This document shows positions 1 through 6,573 of a DNA stretch of 14,156 bases, piece after piece (the first letter of the stretch is position 1; every line of letters begins with the position of its first letter). This stretch comes from an uncultured Erysipelotrichaceae bacterium (GTDB lineage Bacteria; Bacillota_I; Bacilli_A; RFN20; CAG-826): NCBI GenBank assembly GCA_946612405.1, contig CAMOEQ010000014.1, forward strand, positions 1 to 14,156, given 5' to 3'. The translations under genes and the position numbers were made by a program. Under the pieces are notes generated by a model, which saw only the letters and a list, made by a program, of their open reading frames with translations, searched no databases and was not told the origin of the DNA.

Positions 1-517
1 GAGCTTCTTCTTCGCTTTCATACATAGTATGACCTTCTTGCCAAAGGAATTCGCTACCTCTTAAGAATGGTCTAGTAGTCTTTTCCCATCTAACAACGGA
101 GCACCATTGATTATATCTTTTTGGCAAATCACGATATGATTCGATGATGTTTTTATAATGTTCGCAGAACAATACTTCACTTGTTGGACGAATAATCAAT
201 TCATCTTCTAATTGGTTTTTGCCGCCTTTTGTAGCAATTAATGTTTCAGGAGCAAAACCACTAACGTGATCTTTTTCTTTTTGAAATAATGAACTAGGTA
301 TTACTAAAGGCATATAGACATTTTCAACACCTACGGATTTAAATTTATTATCCAAATAATGTTGAATTTCTTCCCAAATGGCATAGCCGTATGGTCGATA
401 AATAATAAAACCTTTAACGGATGAGTAATCCATTAATTCAGCTTTTTTACATACATCGGTATACCACTGTGCAAAATCTACTTCTTGAGTGGTGATTGAA
501 CTATTTTTATTTTCCAT
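1..517 (-). CDS. proS: Prolyl-tRNA synthetase, N-terminal part (runs off the left edge)
   Basis: Class II aminoacyl-tRNA synthetase that charges tRNA-Pro with proline in the cytoplasm. Only the first 172 codons are in the window; the gene continues past base 1. Visible are the early '[14 protein letters not shown]' segment (about 36-49), class II-type 'RPTSE' at 110-114, and motif 2 from R143 ('[15 protein letters not shown]') continuing into 'WQEGHT' at 159-164. This pattern is the eukaryote/archaea-like ProRS, which lacks the large editing insertion of the E. coli type; Mollicutes and some Bacillota have this form. The ATG is well supported: GGAGG sits 7 nt upstream (bases 524-528) and overlaps the TAG stop of the preceding gene. 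The 11-nt spacing indicates cotranscription with the degenerate GGDEF/EAL gene. Function is clear from motifs; only completeness is unknown. Confidence 0.95.
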   Translation of the reverse strand, partial: MENKNSSITTQEVDFAQWYTDVCKKAELMDYSSVKGFIIYRPYGYAIWEEIQHYLDNKFKSVGVENVYMPLVIPSSLFQKEKDHVSGFAPETLIATKGGKNQLEDELIIRPTSEVLFCEHYKNIIESYRDLPKRYNQWCSVVRWEKTTRPFLRGSEFLWQEGHTMYESEEEA

Positions 518-527
518 AAATAACCTC

Positions 528-2261
528 CTAGTTCATATTTTTAAGTTTGGTGATAATTTTAGAATTAAGTGGCAAGACATTTTCGTCAAATGGAGCGATC
601 GGATCACCAGAGACGATATCAACACCTAATTTAATTACATATTCAACAAGAGACATCGACGGGATATCAATTGCAATAATCGGTTTATTGTATCTTAATA
701 ATTTTTCAATTAAGGCTTGGAAAGATGGGAGTTGTCTATTTTGTGATTTATTGTCGGTAACATGAGATGCGACTGAAAGAAGGAAGTAATCAAATGTCTC
801 ATACATATGTGCAGATAAAGCAGATTCGTTATCGTTAAGAAGTAGGCCAACTTCATATCCTTTTGATTTAAAGGTCATAATTACTTCTATTAAAGTATCA
901 CTATGTTCGGTGGGCTCTTTAAGTAATTCATCTTCATTTAAAATCAAAACAATATTAGCGTCTTTAATTGAAGAAATATAAGCAAATGTCCTATGGACAT
1001 AATTCATTTCTTGAACGCTAAGTGGGAAGAATAAACGTAAACTTGCTCCATCTTTTTCTTGAATGAATCTATTGATGGAATTACGAGAAATAGTCGCGAA
1101 TAATTCTTTATCATCTTCAGTTCTAAAAGCATACTGCTTAAGTTCATCCATCGAATCAAAGAATGAGTCAAGTGGTTCAAATTTAGCTTGATAGCCAACC
1201 ATACGACCTTTATCGGTGTTATATATTGGTCGATATGAATATTTGATTTTCTTATCTTGGATGATGCGTTCAACTTCAGTTCTAAAGTGAAGATTATCAC
1301 CTTCGGAAGTGATTTTCTTTCCTTCTTCGTAAATATGCATTTGTTTGTTATCTTCTTTAGCGATGTTACTTAATTCAATAACGGTATCGAGTAAATCGTC
1401 CACTGCATTATAAAAATATTTATTTTCAGCAATACCAAAACTAAAGCCAATAATATCTTCAGTTGATGAAATCATTAATAAACGATTTATTTCGTTTTTC
1501 ATCGTATTAACAAAGGCTAAAATGCTTGTTCTTGTTGAGATTTTTAAATCACAGATAATGATTTGATTTTCTTCATGCTCAAGCATTGGACGATAAGGAG
1601 TAATATAAGGAACCAAAACGTTTTTAATTTGAGCAAAGATAAGATGAGAAATCTCGTTTTCTAAAGTTCTCTTATTAAAGAAATTGATGGCAAAAGTGAC
1701 ACCTTTACTTTGATGATTGAAGGAAATAGCTTCTGAGAATTTTTCTCTAGATAAGAATTTACGGATGTGGCTATTTTTGGTTTTGTGAGCGTACATATAC
1801 TTAAGTATATAAGACTCTAAATATATAACGCTTTTTTCAATATCAACTTTCGTAACTTGTAGAATTGAGAAATATGATTTTTTGTTGTAATTAAATAAAA
1901 CGTTAACTTCTAAATATTTAGGAGTGTTTTCAACGTTATCAAGTAAATTACCAATCCATTCAATAACTTTATTTCTTTCGTCGGCAGGGAATTGATTATA
2001 AAAAGCAGTTATTGAAGAAGTTTTCTTTCGATGAAGTCTCGAACGGTTGAAATATCTGACGCGATCATTTTTAGCATCGACAATATAAACTCGTAATGAA
2101 TTAGATGAATCGCTTAATTCGGTTAACTTTTTCTTACTGCTAGTTAAAACAACAATAAAAGATATTGTGATTGCTAATAAAATTATCCCAAGCAATACAA
2201 GTGGGATAAGGATCATCAAACTATCAATACTAAATAAATCGTGAATATCGATATACGACAT
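528..2261 (-). CDS. Membrane-anchored protein with degenerate PAS-GGDEF-EAL architecture
   Basis: This 577-residue protein has one N-terminal membrane segment (about 15-40), a PAS-like region (about 55-155, '[17 protein letters not shown]'), a GGDEF-like domain (about 170-312) and an EAL-like domain (about 325-575). The GGDEF fold is recognised by its C-terminal signature ('[10 protein letters not shown]' at 271-280 and '[13 protein letters not shown]' at 301-313), but the GGDEF motif position reads about 'EHEENQI' (229-235). In the EAL-like domain the E-A-L motif is 'YQAKFEP' (357-363), the DDFGTG position is 'LNDNES' (475-480), the AEGVE position is 'AIDIPS' (530-535) and the final QG site is 'SGDPIAP' (551-557). 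All expected metal- and substrate-binding acidic residues seem lost, so I infer no cyclase or phosphodiesterase activity and a sensory, binding or scaffold role. It is the first gene of a two-gene unit with proS. A promoter seven bases before its ATG suggests a leaderless message. The fold assignment is from pattern only. Confidence 0.75.
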   Translation of the reverse strand: MSYIDIHDLFSIDSLMILIPLVLLGIILLAITISFIVVLTSSKKKLTELSDSSNSLRVYIVDAKNDRVRYFNRSRLHRKKTSSITAFYNQFPADERNKVIEWIGNLLDNVENTPKYLEVNVLFNYNKKSYFSILQVTKVDIEKSVIYLESYILKYMYAHKTKNSHIRKFLSREKFSEAISFNHQSKGVTFAINFFNKRTLENEISHLIFAQIKNVLVPYITPYRPMLEHEENQIIICDLKISTRTSILAFVNTMKNEINRLLMISSTEDIIGFSFGIAENKYFYNAVDDLLDTVIELSNIAKEDNKQMHIYEEGKKITSEGDNLHFRTEVERIIQDKKIKYSYRPIYNTDKGRMVGYQAKFEPLDSFFDSMDELKQYAFRTEDDKELFATISRNSINRFIQEKDGASLRLFFPLSVQEMNYVHRTFAYISSIKDANIVLILNEDELLKEPTEHSDTLIEVIMTFKSKGYEVGLLLNDNESALSAHMYETFDYFLLSVASHVTDNKSQNRQLPSFQALIEKLLRYNKPIIAIDIPSMSLVEYVIKLGVDIVSGDPIAPFDENVLPLNSKIITKLKNMN

Positions 2262-2268
2262 GTCTTAA

Positions 2269-2296
2269 ATTATACACGATTAGAATGACTATACAA
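2269..2296 (-). promoter_or_regulatory. Sigma-A type promoter for the degenerate GGDEF/EAL-proS unit
   Basis: On the minus strand, TTGTAT (2291-2296), a 16-nt spacer and a perfect TATAAT (2269-2274) precede the ATG at 2261 by only seven bases. A start 6-8 nt after the -10 box would fall at or next to the ATG, so the mRNA should be leaderless. No Shine-Dalgarno sequence is present between the box and the ATG. Confidence 0.7.
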
Positions 2297-2322
2297 TTAA
2301 AGTTATATTAAATAAGGCAATT

Positions 2323-2335
2323 CAATCAGTGATTG
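2323..2335. repeat. Short perfect inverted repeat upstream of the GGDEF/EAL promoter
   Basis: CAATCA-G-TGATTG is a perfect 6-bp inverted repeat with a one-base centre. It lies in the spacer between the minus-strand EAL-like gene (its -35 ends at 2296) and the plus-strand tRNA-Ser promoter (from 2396). The position would suit an operator, but a repeat this short can occur by chance in A/T-rich DNA. Confidence 0.25.
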
Positions 2336-2395
2336 GATAAGGTTATATGAGCAACTATTACTTATACAATTATCTAAACAAATTAGTTATGTCTA

Positions 2396-2404
2396 TGATA
2401 TAAT
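2396..2404 (+). promoter_or_regulatory. Extended -10 promoter for tRNA-Ser
   Basis: TGA-TATAAT forms an extended -10 box (TG at 2396-2397, TATAAT at 2399-2404), 11 nt before the first base of the mature tRNA. I see no good -35 box at 16-18 nt upstream, which is normal for extended -10 promoters. Transcription would begin near 2411, giving a very short 5' extension for RNase P to remove. Confidence 0.65.
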
Positions 2405-2415
2405 TTATTCTCGCT

Positions 2416-2506
2416 GGAGAAATACCCAAGCGGCTGAAGGGGTCGGTTTCGAAAACCGATAGAGGGTGCAAGCCCTGCCAGGGTTCAAATCCCTGTTTCT
2501 CCGCCA
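2416..2506 (+). tRNA. tRNA-Ser, anticodon CGA
   Basis: The acceptor stem is GGAGAAA (2416-2422) paired with TTTCTCC (2496-2502), followed by discriminator G and an encoded CCA (2504-2506). The anticodon stem TCGGT/ACCGA encloses the loop TTCGAAA, placing CGA at the anticodon, which reads the serine codon UCG. The long variable arm (around GAGGGTGCAAGCCCTGCC) is typical of class II tRNAs, and the T arm contains GGTTCAAAT. The G discriminator fits serine; leucine tRNAs normally carry A. It has its own promoter and terminator, so it is a single-gene unit. Confidence 0.97.
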
Positions 2507-2519
2507 CGTGATAAGGTAT

Positions 2520-2561
2520 AAGACTTTCGAACCCAACTTATTAAATTCGAGAGTCTTTTTT
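2520..2561 (+). terminator. Rho-independent terminator of the tRNA-Ser unit
   Basis: AAGACTTTCGAA (2520-2531) pairs with TTCGAGAGTCTT (2546-2557) over 12 positions, with one G-T wobble, around a 14-nt loop and runs into a T tract (2556-2561). It lies 13 nt after the encoded CCA. On the minus strand there is no good T tract, so it acts mainly on the tRNA transcript. Confidence 0.85.
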
Positions 2562-2602
2562 ATTTAAAATCTAAGCAAATATCGAATTATTATCAGCAAA
2601 AC

Positions 2603-3100
2603 CTAAATATTTTCTGCTTTTTTAAAATGGACAAAATCCCAATATGAAAGGACTGCTAAAGTAAGTCCAAAGCCAAGGAAAAACCCTGAAAAATCTATCA
2701 AAATATCTAACCAACTACCAAATCTATCTGGAGTAAAAATTTGAATTAATTCAGAGATGGATGCGACTATAAAACCCAAACCTAACGAAAAACTAATCGA
2801 ATAATAAATCGATTTAAGTTTGCTATCTTTTAAAAATAAGTAGAACGATAAAGTTGAGAAAATACCATTTATCGCAAATAAGCCAAAATGACCAACTAGT
2901 TTTCTAATGATGCCAGCAAAATTGTTGAAATTGCCATCGTTGATAAAATTAGGGGAAAAGAAATTTAATATCGATGCGACAAAACGGGAAAAACGACCCG
3001 ATTCTTGAGCAGACATCGTTCCATTCATGCAGGCATTAACAATAATAAAAACATTAATCGCAACTGCAAAAATTAGAATTATCCATTTAACGATTTTCAT
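2603..3100 (-). CDS. VanZ-like family membrane protein
   Basis: Small (165 aa) integral membrane protein with about four hydrophobic segments (5-23, 66-90, 98-116, 134-153). The VanZ-like signature is present: 'KLVGHFGLF' (67-75, conserved-type H71) and 'SELIQIFTPDRFGSWLDIL' (116-134) followed by 'DFSGFFLG' (136-143). VanZ itself gives low-level teicoplanin resistance, but most family members in commensal Bacillota have no proven role and nothing here indicates a van cluster. The ATG overlaps the TAA of the upstream YitT-family gene by one base (TAATG, 3098-3102) and has no clear Shine-Dalgarno site, so translation is probably coupled to that gene. The family call is firm; the function is unknown. 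Confidence 0.85.
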   Translation of the reverse strand: MKIVKWIILIFAVAINVFIIVNACMNGTMSAQESGRFSRFVASILNFFSPNFINDGNFNNFAGIIRKLVGHFGLFAINGIFSTLSFYLFLKDSKLKSIYYSISFSLGLGFIVASISELIQIFTPDRFGSWLDILIDFSGFFLGFGLTLAVLSYWDFVHFKKAENI

Positions 3101-4170
3101 TAGCGAATTGGACGAGAATAGAAATGTCCATAAACTTGAGCAAGAGGCGTAACATTGATGAAACTCTTTTGATCAAATTTACGAATCGTTTTTATCGTAT
3201 ATTTCAACTCTAGAGATGAAACAACCATGTAAATCAAATATCTTTCCTTACCAGAAAATGCTCCGGTTGCATTGACGATTGTTGCCCCATGAGGAATAGC
3301 GGCAAGAAGGAATTTTGGTAAGTCCTTATTATCGGTAAAAATTTGGATTTGAACTTTTTTATTTCTAACGTTAATGAAGTCGATGACAAGCATAACAGTA
3401 AGCAGATAAACAATTGAGAACCACATGCTACCAATAGCGATGGCCCAAGGTTCTAAAACAATATCGCCGACTGCTAAAGGAGTTCCACCTTTAATCGCGG
3501 TGAAAATTGTAAATAAGGCAATAATTGCTGAGTTAATCATAACTCCATATTTGCCTACAGACGTGGACTTACGTAATGAGACATAATACGAGACGATATC
3601 AAATCCACCCGCGGATGTCTCCCACTTGAAGGCAATTGCAGATGAAATACCTGTACAAATACCTGCGAATAATGCTCTTGGAAGTAGGCCTCCGTACTCA
3701 GAAACGTATAAGGCGATATGTAGGAAAACATCACCATTAAAGATGTTTGAGAATAAAAAGACAGATGCAACATTTACTAAAGTAAAAGTAGCAAATCTTT
3801 TTCCGACTCCAACGAAGGCAAGGATGATTAAAGGAATATTAACAACCATATAAACAATGGAGAAGACTAAAGATCTATTTGTGATATTCACTCCACAAGT
3901 TTCTAAAATTAATAGAAAAACTTGAGCCACACCAGAAGAACCTCCGGAAACAAGAGTGACTGAACCAGACATGGCACCACCTAATGCCGATGGATCAAGA
4001 AAACATTTAACGCCAAAAGCAAATATGGCTGCAGAAAAGACAGACATTATAAATGTAACGCCATAATCAATTAGATATCTTAGCCATAAATGATTATAGA
4101 CGAAGGTATTAATTTTCTCTTTTTTGGTTTTCATAATCTTACTATGTGCAATATTGTATGCTTCTTTCAA
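3100..4170 (-). CDS. YitT family membrane protein (DUF161 + DUF2179)
   Basis: Polytopic membrane protein of the YitT family. A charged N-terminus is followed by roughly six hydrophobic segments (residues 37-55, 70-90, 103-121, 127-141, 162-182, 208-265 region) and a soluble C-terminal DUF2179 domain (about 270-350, 'HGATIVNATGAFSGKER' at 294-310). The conserved-type segment 'SAGGFDIVSYYVS' is at 186-198. No transport substrate is established for the family, and I assign none. The start is uncertain: the longest frame begins at a TTG (4168-4170), whereas an ATG 12 codons inside (4132-4134) would give 344 aa. Neither has a strong Shine-Dalgarno sequence; I favour the ATG because the TTG depends on a poor initiation context. 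Its stop overlaps the start of the VanZ-like gene, forming a two-gene operon. Confidence 0.85.
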   Translation of the reverse strand: MKEAYNIAHSKIMKTKKEKINTFVYNHLWLRYLIDYGVTFIMSVFSAAIFAFGVKCFLDPSALGGAMSGSVTLVSGGSSGVAQVFLLILETCGVNITNRSLVFSIVYMVVNIPLIILAFVGVGKRFATFTLVNVASVFLFSNIFNGDVFLHIALYVSEYGGLLPRALFAGICTGISSAIAFKWETSAGGFDIVSYYVSLRKSTSVGKYGVMINSAIIALFTIFTAIKGGTPLAVGDIVLEPWAIAIGSMWFSIVYLLTVMLVIDFINVRNKKVQIQIFTDNKDLPKFLLAAIPHGATIVNATGAFSGKERYLIYMVVSSLELKYTIKTIRKFDQKSFINVTPLAQVYGHFYSRPIR

Positions 4171-4201
4171 ATTTTTAGATAGAGTTTTATAAAAAATATT
4201 G

Positions 4202-4215
4202 AGACATTTATGTCT
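4202..4215. repeat. Inverted repeat in the divergent YitT / CENC-protein intergenic region
   Basis: AGACAT-TT-ATGTCT is a perfect 6-bp inverted repeat in the 120-bp spacer between divergent genes. It lies 15 nt upstream of the plus-strand -35 box and about 32 nt before the TTG of the YitT gene. There is no T tract following on the plus strand, so an operator is more likely than a terminator. The binding protein is unknown. Confidence 0.35.
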
Positions 4216-4230
4216 TGAAAAAATAAGTTG

Positions 4231-4259
4231 TTGTATCTATATTTATATAGTGGTAAAAT
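4231..4259 (+). promoter_or_regulatory. Promoter for the membrane thioredoxin-fold gene
   Basis: TTGTAT (4231-4236), a 17-nt spacer and TGG-TAAAAT (extended -10, TAAAAT at 4254-4259). Predicted transcription start is near 4266, leaving a leader of about 25 nt that contains a strong GGAGG (4277-4281) nine bases before the ATG. Unlike several neighbours, this gene therefore has a conventional SD-led message. Confidence 0.75.
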
Positions 4260-4290
4260 CTAATTCGCATTAACTTGGAGGAAATAGTTT

Positions 4291-5097
4291 ATGGCAGTAC
4301 TTGCAGCAATCGGTGCATTCTTCAAAAAAATCTGGGACTGGATCAAGCAAACAGCGTGGATTCAACCACTTTTAATCGTTGGTATTATCTTTGGGGTTAT
4401 TTTCTCGATCCCTGCCATTGTTAATGCCATTAAATCTGCCCAAGAACAAGCTGCTGCTACCGAAAATTATTATCATAAATATCAATTAACTCTTGAAGGC
4501 GGGGAAGAATCTGCCGCTGATAAGACAACCAAAATCATCTATGAAGCGATGGACAAACCAACCGAAGAAAATATCGCTGCTGTTAAAACAGAAGTTGGTA
4601 CTGATAAATTCTTCTTCATGTATGTTTCTGATACATGCGAAAACTGTGTTCAAGCTAAATATGGTTTTGATTATTTAGAAAAGAATTGGAACAATTCCGA
4701 TCCAAATGGTGGCTTCTATGTTGGAGAAGGTCAAGAATTCAAATTAGTTTCTATCTTTACAGATGAATATACTTCTCAAACAACATCAAGCAAAACTGCT
4801 TTCGTTCAATATATGGAACGTTATCCAAACTTCTTTGAACTTGCTGCAGAAGCTGCTCAAAATACCGACTATTATACTTTAGGAAAATTATCCGATAGCG
4901 ACATTGCTGCTTTAGCAGAAGCTCATCCAGATAACTTCCTCACCCCAACAATCTTACTCTTTGATTTCACAAGTGAAGCTCCACAAATTGGTGTTTCTGA
5001 AGTCATGTTTGGAGTTGATGGCGCATCCGATAAAGATAAAGCCGAATTATTACTCCATTGTTGGAACCATTCAGATGAATTCTCCGTTAACGATTAA
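4291..5097 (+). CDS. Membrane-anchored thioredoxin-fold protein with CENC motif
   Basis: A 268-residue protein with an amphipathic N-terminus (FFKKIWDWIKQ), one hydrophobic segment (about 24-46) and a large soluble domain that should face outside. 'FFFMYVSDTCENCVQAK' carries a CxxC pair (C116, C119) after a beta strand, and 'LTPTILLFDF' (217-226) supplies the proline expected next to the active site (P219). Both are hallmarks of thioredoxin-like thiol-disulfide proteins. A third cysteine is at C257. The domain has an insertion between the CxxC helix and the cis-proline (about 130-210), so it is not a minimal thioredoxin. Likely role: redox handling of exported proteins; substrates and electron partner are not visible in this window. 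C-ending codons are more common here than in neighbours, which with the strong promoter and SD suggests good expression. Own promoter and terminator: a single-gene unit. Confidence 0.75.
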   Translation: MAVLAAIGAFFKKIWDWIKQTAWIQPLLIVGIIFGVIFSIPAIVNAIKSAQEQAAATENYYHKYQLTLEGGEESAADKTTKIIYEAMDKPTEENIAAVKTEVGTDKFFFMYVSDTCENCVQAKYGFDYLEKNWNNSDPNGGFYVGEGQEFKLVSIFTDEYTSQTTSSKTAFVQYMERYPNFFELAAEAAQNTDYYTLGKLSDSDIAALAEAHPDNFLTPTILLFDFTSEAPQIGVSEVMFGVDGASDKDKAELLLHCWNHSDEFSVND

Positions 5098-5116
5098 TCG
5101 TTAATTAAGAATAAGG

Positions 5117-5142
5117 AAAAGTTGGGTCGCCCCAACTTTTTT
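5117..5142 (+). terminator. Rho-independent terminator after the CENC-protein gene
   Basis: AAAAGTTGGG (5117-5126), loop TCGC, CCCAACTTTT (5131-5140) and a T tract to 5142. The stem is 10 bp with a G/C core. On the minus strand the hairpin is followed by four Ts, so it may also stop transcripts from the convergent coaD operon, whose last gene ends at 5162. Confidence 0.9.
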
Positions 5143-5161
5143 GTTTCTTTAATAAATAATA

Positions 5162-5635
5162 TTATTTCTTCTTTTGATACATCTTTAAGACTGAAGATGG
5201 AACTAGTTTAGAAATATCGACTCCTTTGTTAAATAATTCATCGATTGAGCTAGATGATATAAAACTTGTTTCAGCATGAGACATAAAGAAGACCATGTCG
5301 ATTGAATCATCAATAAATTCGTTTGAAGCCGATAAAGAGAATTCGTATTCAAAATCGGTGACGGCTCTTAGACCACGAATTAGACAAGATGCTCCATGTT
5401 CTTTAGCATATTGAACAGATAATCCTTCGGTTGAATCGACGCTTACTCCTTTTAAATCTTTGGTCGCTTCTTTTATCATTTCGACTCTTTCAGTTGCACT
5501 AAATTTAGATTTCTTATTAGGATTAACTGCGACTAAAATAATTATTTCATCAAAAACTTTAAGTGCTCTTTTAAGAACATCTAAGTGTCCATTAGTAATT
5601 GGATCAAAGGAACCAGGATATATTGCTCTTTTCAT
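5162..5635 (-). CDS. coaD: Phosphopantetheine adenylyltransferase
   Basis: Transfers AMP from ATP to 4'-phosphopantetheine, giving dephospho-CoA, the penultimate step of coenzyme A synthesis. The 157-residue length is normal. 'GSFDPITNGH' (8-17) holds the nucleotidyltransferase T/HxGH motif as TNGH. 'RGLRAVTDFEYE' (87-98) is the usual substrate-binding segment, and 'ISSSSIDELF' (126-135) is the family's ISSS motif, slightly altered after the serines from the usual ISSSLVRE. The ATG has an AGGA-type SD (TTGAGGAAATAAAG before it) and lies two bases after the rsmD stop. It is the last gene of ylbF-rsmD-coaD, an order also known from Bacillus subtilis (ylbF-ylbG-ylbH-coaD). Confidence 0.96.
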   Translation of the reverse strand: MKRAIYPGSFDPITNGHLDVLKRALKVFDEIIILVAVNPNKKSKFSATERVEMIKEATKDLKGVSVDSTEGLSVQYAKEHGASCLIRGLRAVTDFEYEFSLSASNEFIDDSIDMVFFMSHAETSFISSSSIDELFNKGVDISKLVPSSVLKMYQKKK

Positions 5636-5637
5636 CT

Positions 5638-6171
5638 TTATTTCCTCAATATATATATTTTAGCGAGACCATAGTTGTATAGTTTAACTTTTTTATAATT
5701 ATCTTCTTTAATATTAAGATCTTTTTCGCTTTCTAAAACAATTATCGCGTCTTTATTTAATAAATTATTATTTTCTAAAATATTTACCACCGCTTCATAA
5801 ATTTCTAGTTTATAAGGTGGATCAACAAAAATGATATCGAATTTATCATTACAATTTTCTAAATAAGAAATTACATCAGATTTAATAATTTTAAGATTGT
5901 TTTCTTTAAGTAACTGAGCATTTTGTTTAATGGTTGATATTGCCGATATTTCTTTATCAACAAATGTAACTTCTTTAGCGCCTCTAGAAAGAGCTTCAAA
6001 GCCATAACTACCAGAGCCTGAGAATAAATCTAAGATCTTTTTATCGATAATATCTTCATTAAGAGCGTTAAAAACAGCCGCTCTAACTTTATCCATGGTT
6101 GGTTTAGTTAAGCCGTTTTCAGGTATAAATAATTTCCTTGAACGATATTTTCCACCAGTTATTCTAATCAT
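5638..6171 (-). CDS. rsmD: 16S rRNA (guanine-966-N2)-methyltransferase
   Basis: SAM-dependent methyltransferase of the RsmD family, which in E. coli makes m2G966 in 16S rRNA during small-subunit assembly. The short N-terminus 'MIRITGGKYRSRKL' is the usual RsmD opening. 'RPT'-type 'TKPTMDKVRAAVFNAL' (22-37) follows, then SAM motif I 'LDLFSGSGSYGFEALSRG' (47-64) and the catalytic N6/N2-MTase motif 'DPPY' (117-120). Length 177 aa is normal. Its ATG overlaps the TGA of ylbF by four bases (ATGA), so the two are translationally coupled; coaD follows two bases after its stop. Confidence 0.95.
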   Translation of the reverse strand: MIRITGGKYRSRKLFIPENGLTKPTMDKVRAAVFNALNEDIIDKKILDLFSGSGSYGFEALSRGAKEVTFVDKEISAISTIKQNAQLLKENNLKIIKSDVISYLENCNDKFDIIFVDPPYKLEIYEAVVNILENNNLLNKDAIIVLESEKDLNIKEDNYKKVKLYNYGLAKIYILRK

Positions 6172-6527
6172 AATTTACAGTTATGAGTTTCTCCAAATTT
6201 CTTAAAAAGAACTTCATTGATTTTATTATATAATTCTCTTACTAATTTATAAGCATTATTATATTCGATTACCAATGGATGTTTATCTAATGATAATTTG
6301 GCTTCATATAAAGCTTTTTGGGCATCTTTTACTTCGTTTGAATCTTCTTTAAAATGTTTCAAAGAATCTTCATAACTTAAAAGAGCCATATCTTTTTTAT
6401 AAGCAAGCTTCATTATTTCTTCATTTTCATTAATTTGTTTATCAAGTTCATTTAAACGCAAAACACGAGAATCGTTTTCTAATGATTCTTTTAACAAGAA
6501 TAAACTATCTAACAATTCTTTATTCAT
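6168..6527 (-). CDS. ylbF: YlbF/YmcA family protein
   Basis: A helical, charged protein of 119 residues from the chosen start. The C-terminal half, 'LYEAKLSLDKHPLVIEYNNA' followed by 'YKLVRELYNKINEVLF', matches the Com_YlbF family (YlbF, YmcA, YheA). In B. subtilis YlbF and YmcA, with YaaT, bind RNase Y and influence mRNA processing, competence and biofilm formation. The position directly upstream of rsmD and coaD matches the B. subtilis ylbF-ylbG-rsmD-coaD order, except that ylbG is absent. The frame can be extended 13 codons to a TTG at 6564-6566, but that stretch contains the -35 and -10 boxes, so the ATG at 6525-6527 is preferred. The predicted transcript starts 2-3 nt before that ATG and has no SD. 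Confidence 0.85.
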   Translation of the reverse strand: MNKELLDSLFLLKESLENDSRVLRLNELDKQINENEEIMKLAYKKDMALLSYEDSLKHFKEDSNEVKDAQKALYEAKLSLDKHPLVIEYNNAYKLVRELYNKINEVLFKKFGETHNCKL

Positions 6528-6536
6528 GAAATATAT

Positions 6537-6566
6537 ATTATCAAATTTGTATCTATTATGATACAA
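6537..6566 (-). promoter_or_regulatory. Promoter of the ylbF-rsmD-coaD operon
   Basis: Minus strand TTGTAT (6561-6566), an 18-nt spacer and GATAAT (6537-6542), nine bases before the ATG at 6527. The transcript should begin within about three bases of the start codon. The -35 box is one arm of the inverted repeat shared with the def promoter. Confidence 0.6.
6547..6566. repeat. Inverted repeat between divergent ylbF and def promoters
   Basis: TTGTATC-TATTAT-GATACAA, a perfect 7-bp inverted repeat with a six-base centre. Its right arm is both the -35 box of the ylbF operon (minus strand) and part of the extended -10 of def (plus strand). It is well placed to be a shared operator, but the symmetry could also result simply from opposing promoter elements. 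Confidence 0.45.
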
Positions 6567-6567
6567 T
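6559..6567 (+). promoter_or_regulatory. Extended -10 promoter of def, predicted leaderless
   Basis: TGA-TACAAT (TG at 6559-6560, TACAAT at 6562-6567) ends six bases before the def ATG at 6574, so transcription should begin at or next to the A of the start codon. A weak TTATCA lies at 6538-6543 as a possible -35. There is no room for a Shine-Dalgarno sequence. Confidence 0.6.
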
Positions 6568-6573
6568 TTCTAT

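Noticed and set aside
547..765. Small plus-strand frame opposite the EAL-like gene
   Set aside because: It is antisense to a long, coherent coding frame, has no SD or promoter and no recognisable domain; similar short frames inside other genes were dropped for the same reason.
528..2261. Active c-di-GMP cyclase/phosphodiesterase
   Set aside because: The catalytic and metal-binding motif positions of both domains are replaced, so enzymatic activity should not be annotated.
2416..2506. tRNA-Leu (also a class II tRNA)
   Set aside because: The anticodon loop TTCGAAA gives CGA (serine) and the discriminator base is G, not the A usual for leucine.
2603..3100. Glycopeptide resistance gene vanZ
   Set aside because: Only the VanZ-like fold is supported; no other van genes are nearby and the family is widespread in commensals without a resistance role.
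6168..6170. TGA at the end of ylbF as a possible tryptophan codon (mollicute code 4)
   Set aside because: It is the only TGA stop in the window, and reading through would add just three codons. The other intact genes encode Trp with TGG and have no internal TGA, so the standard code is simpler.
6528..6566. TTG-initiated 13-codon extension of ylbF
   Set aside because: The stretch contains the likely -35 and -10 boxes and the extra residues are not family-like; the ATG at 6525-6527 is preferred.
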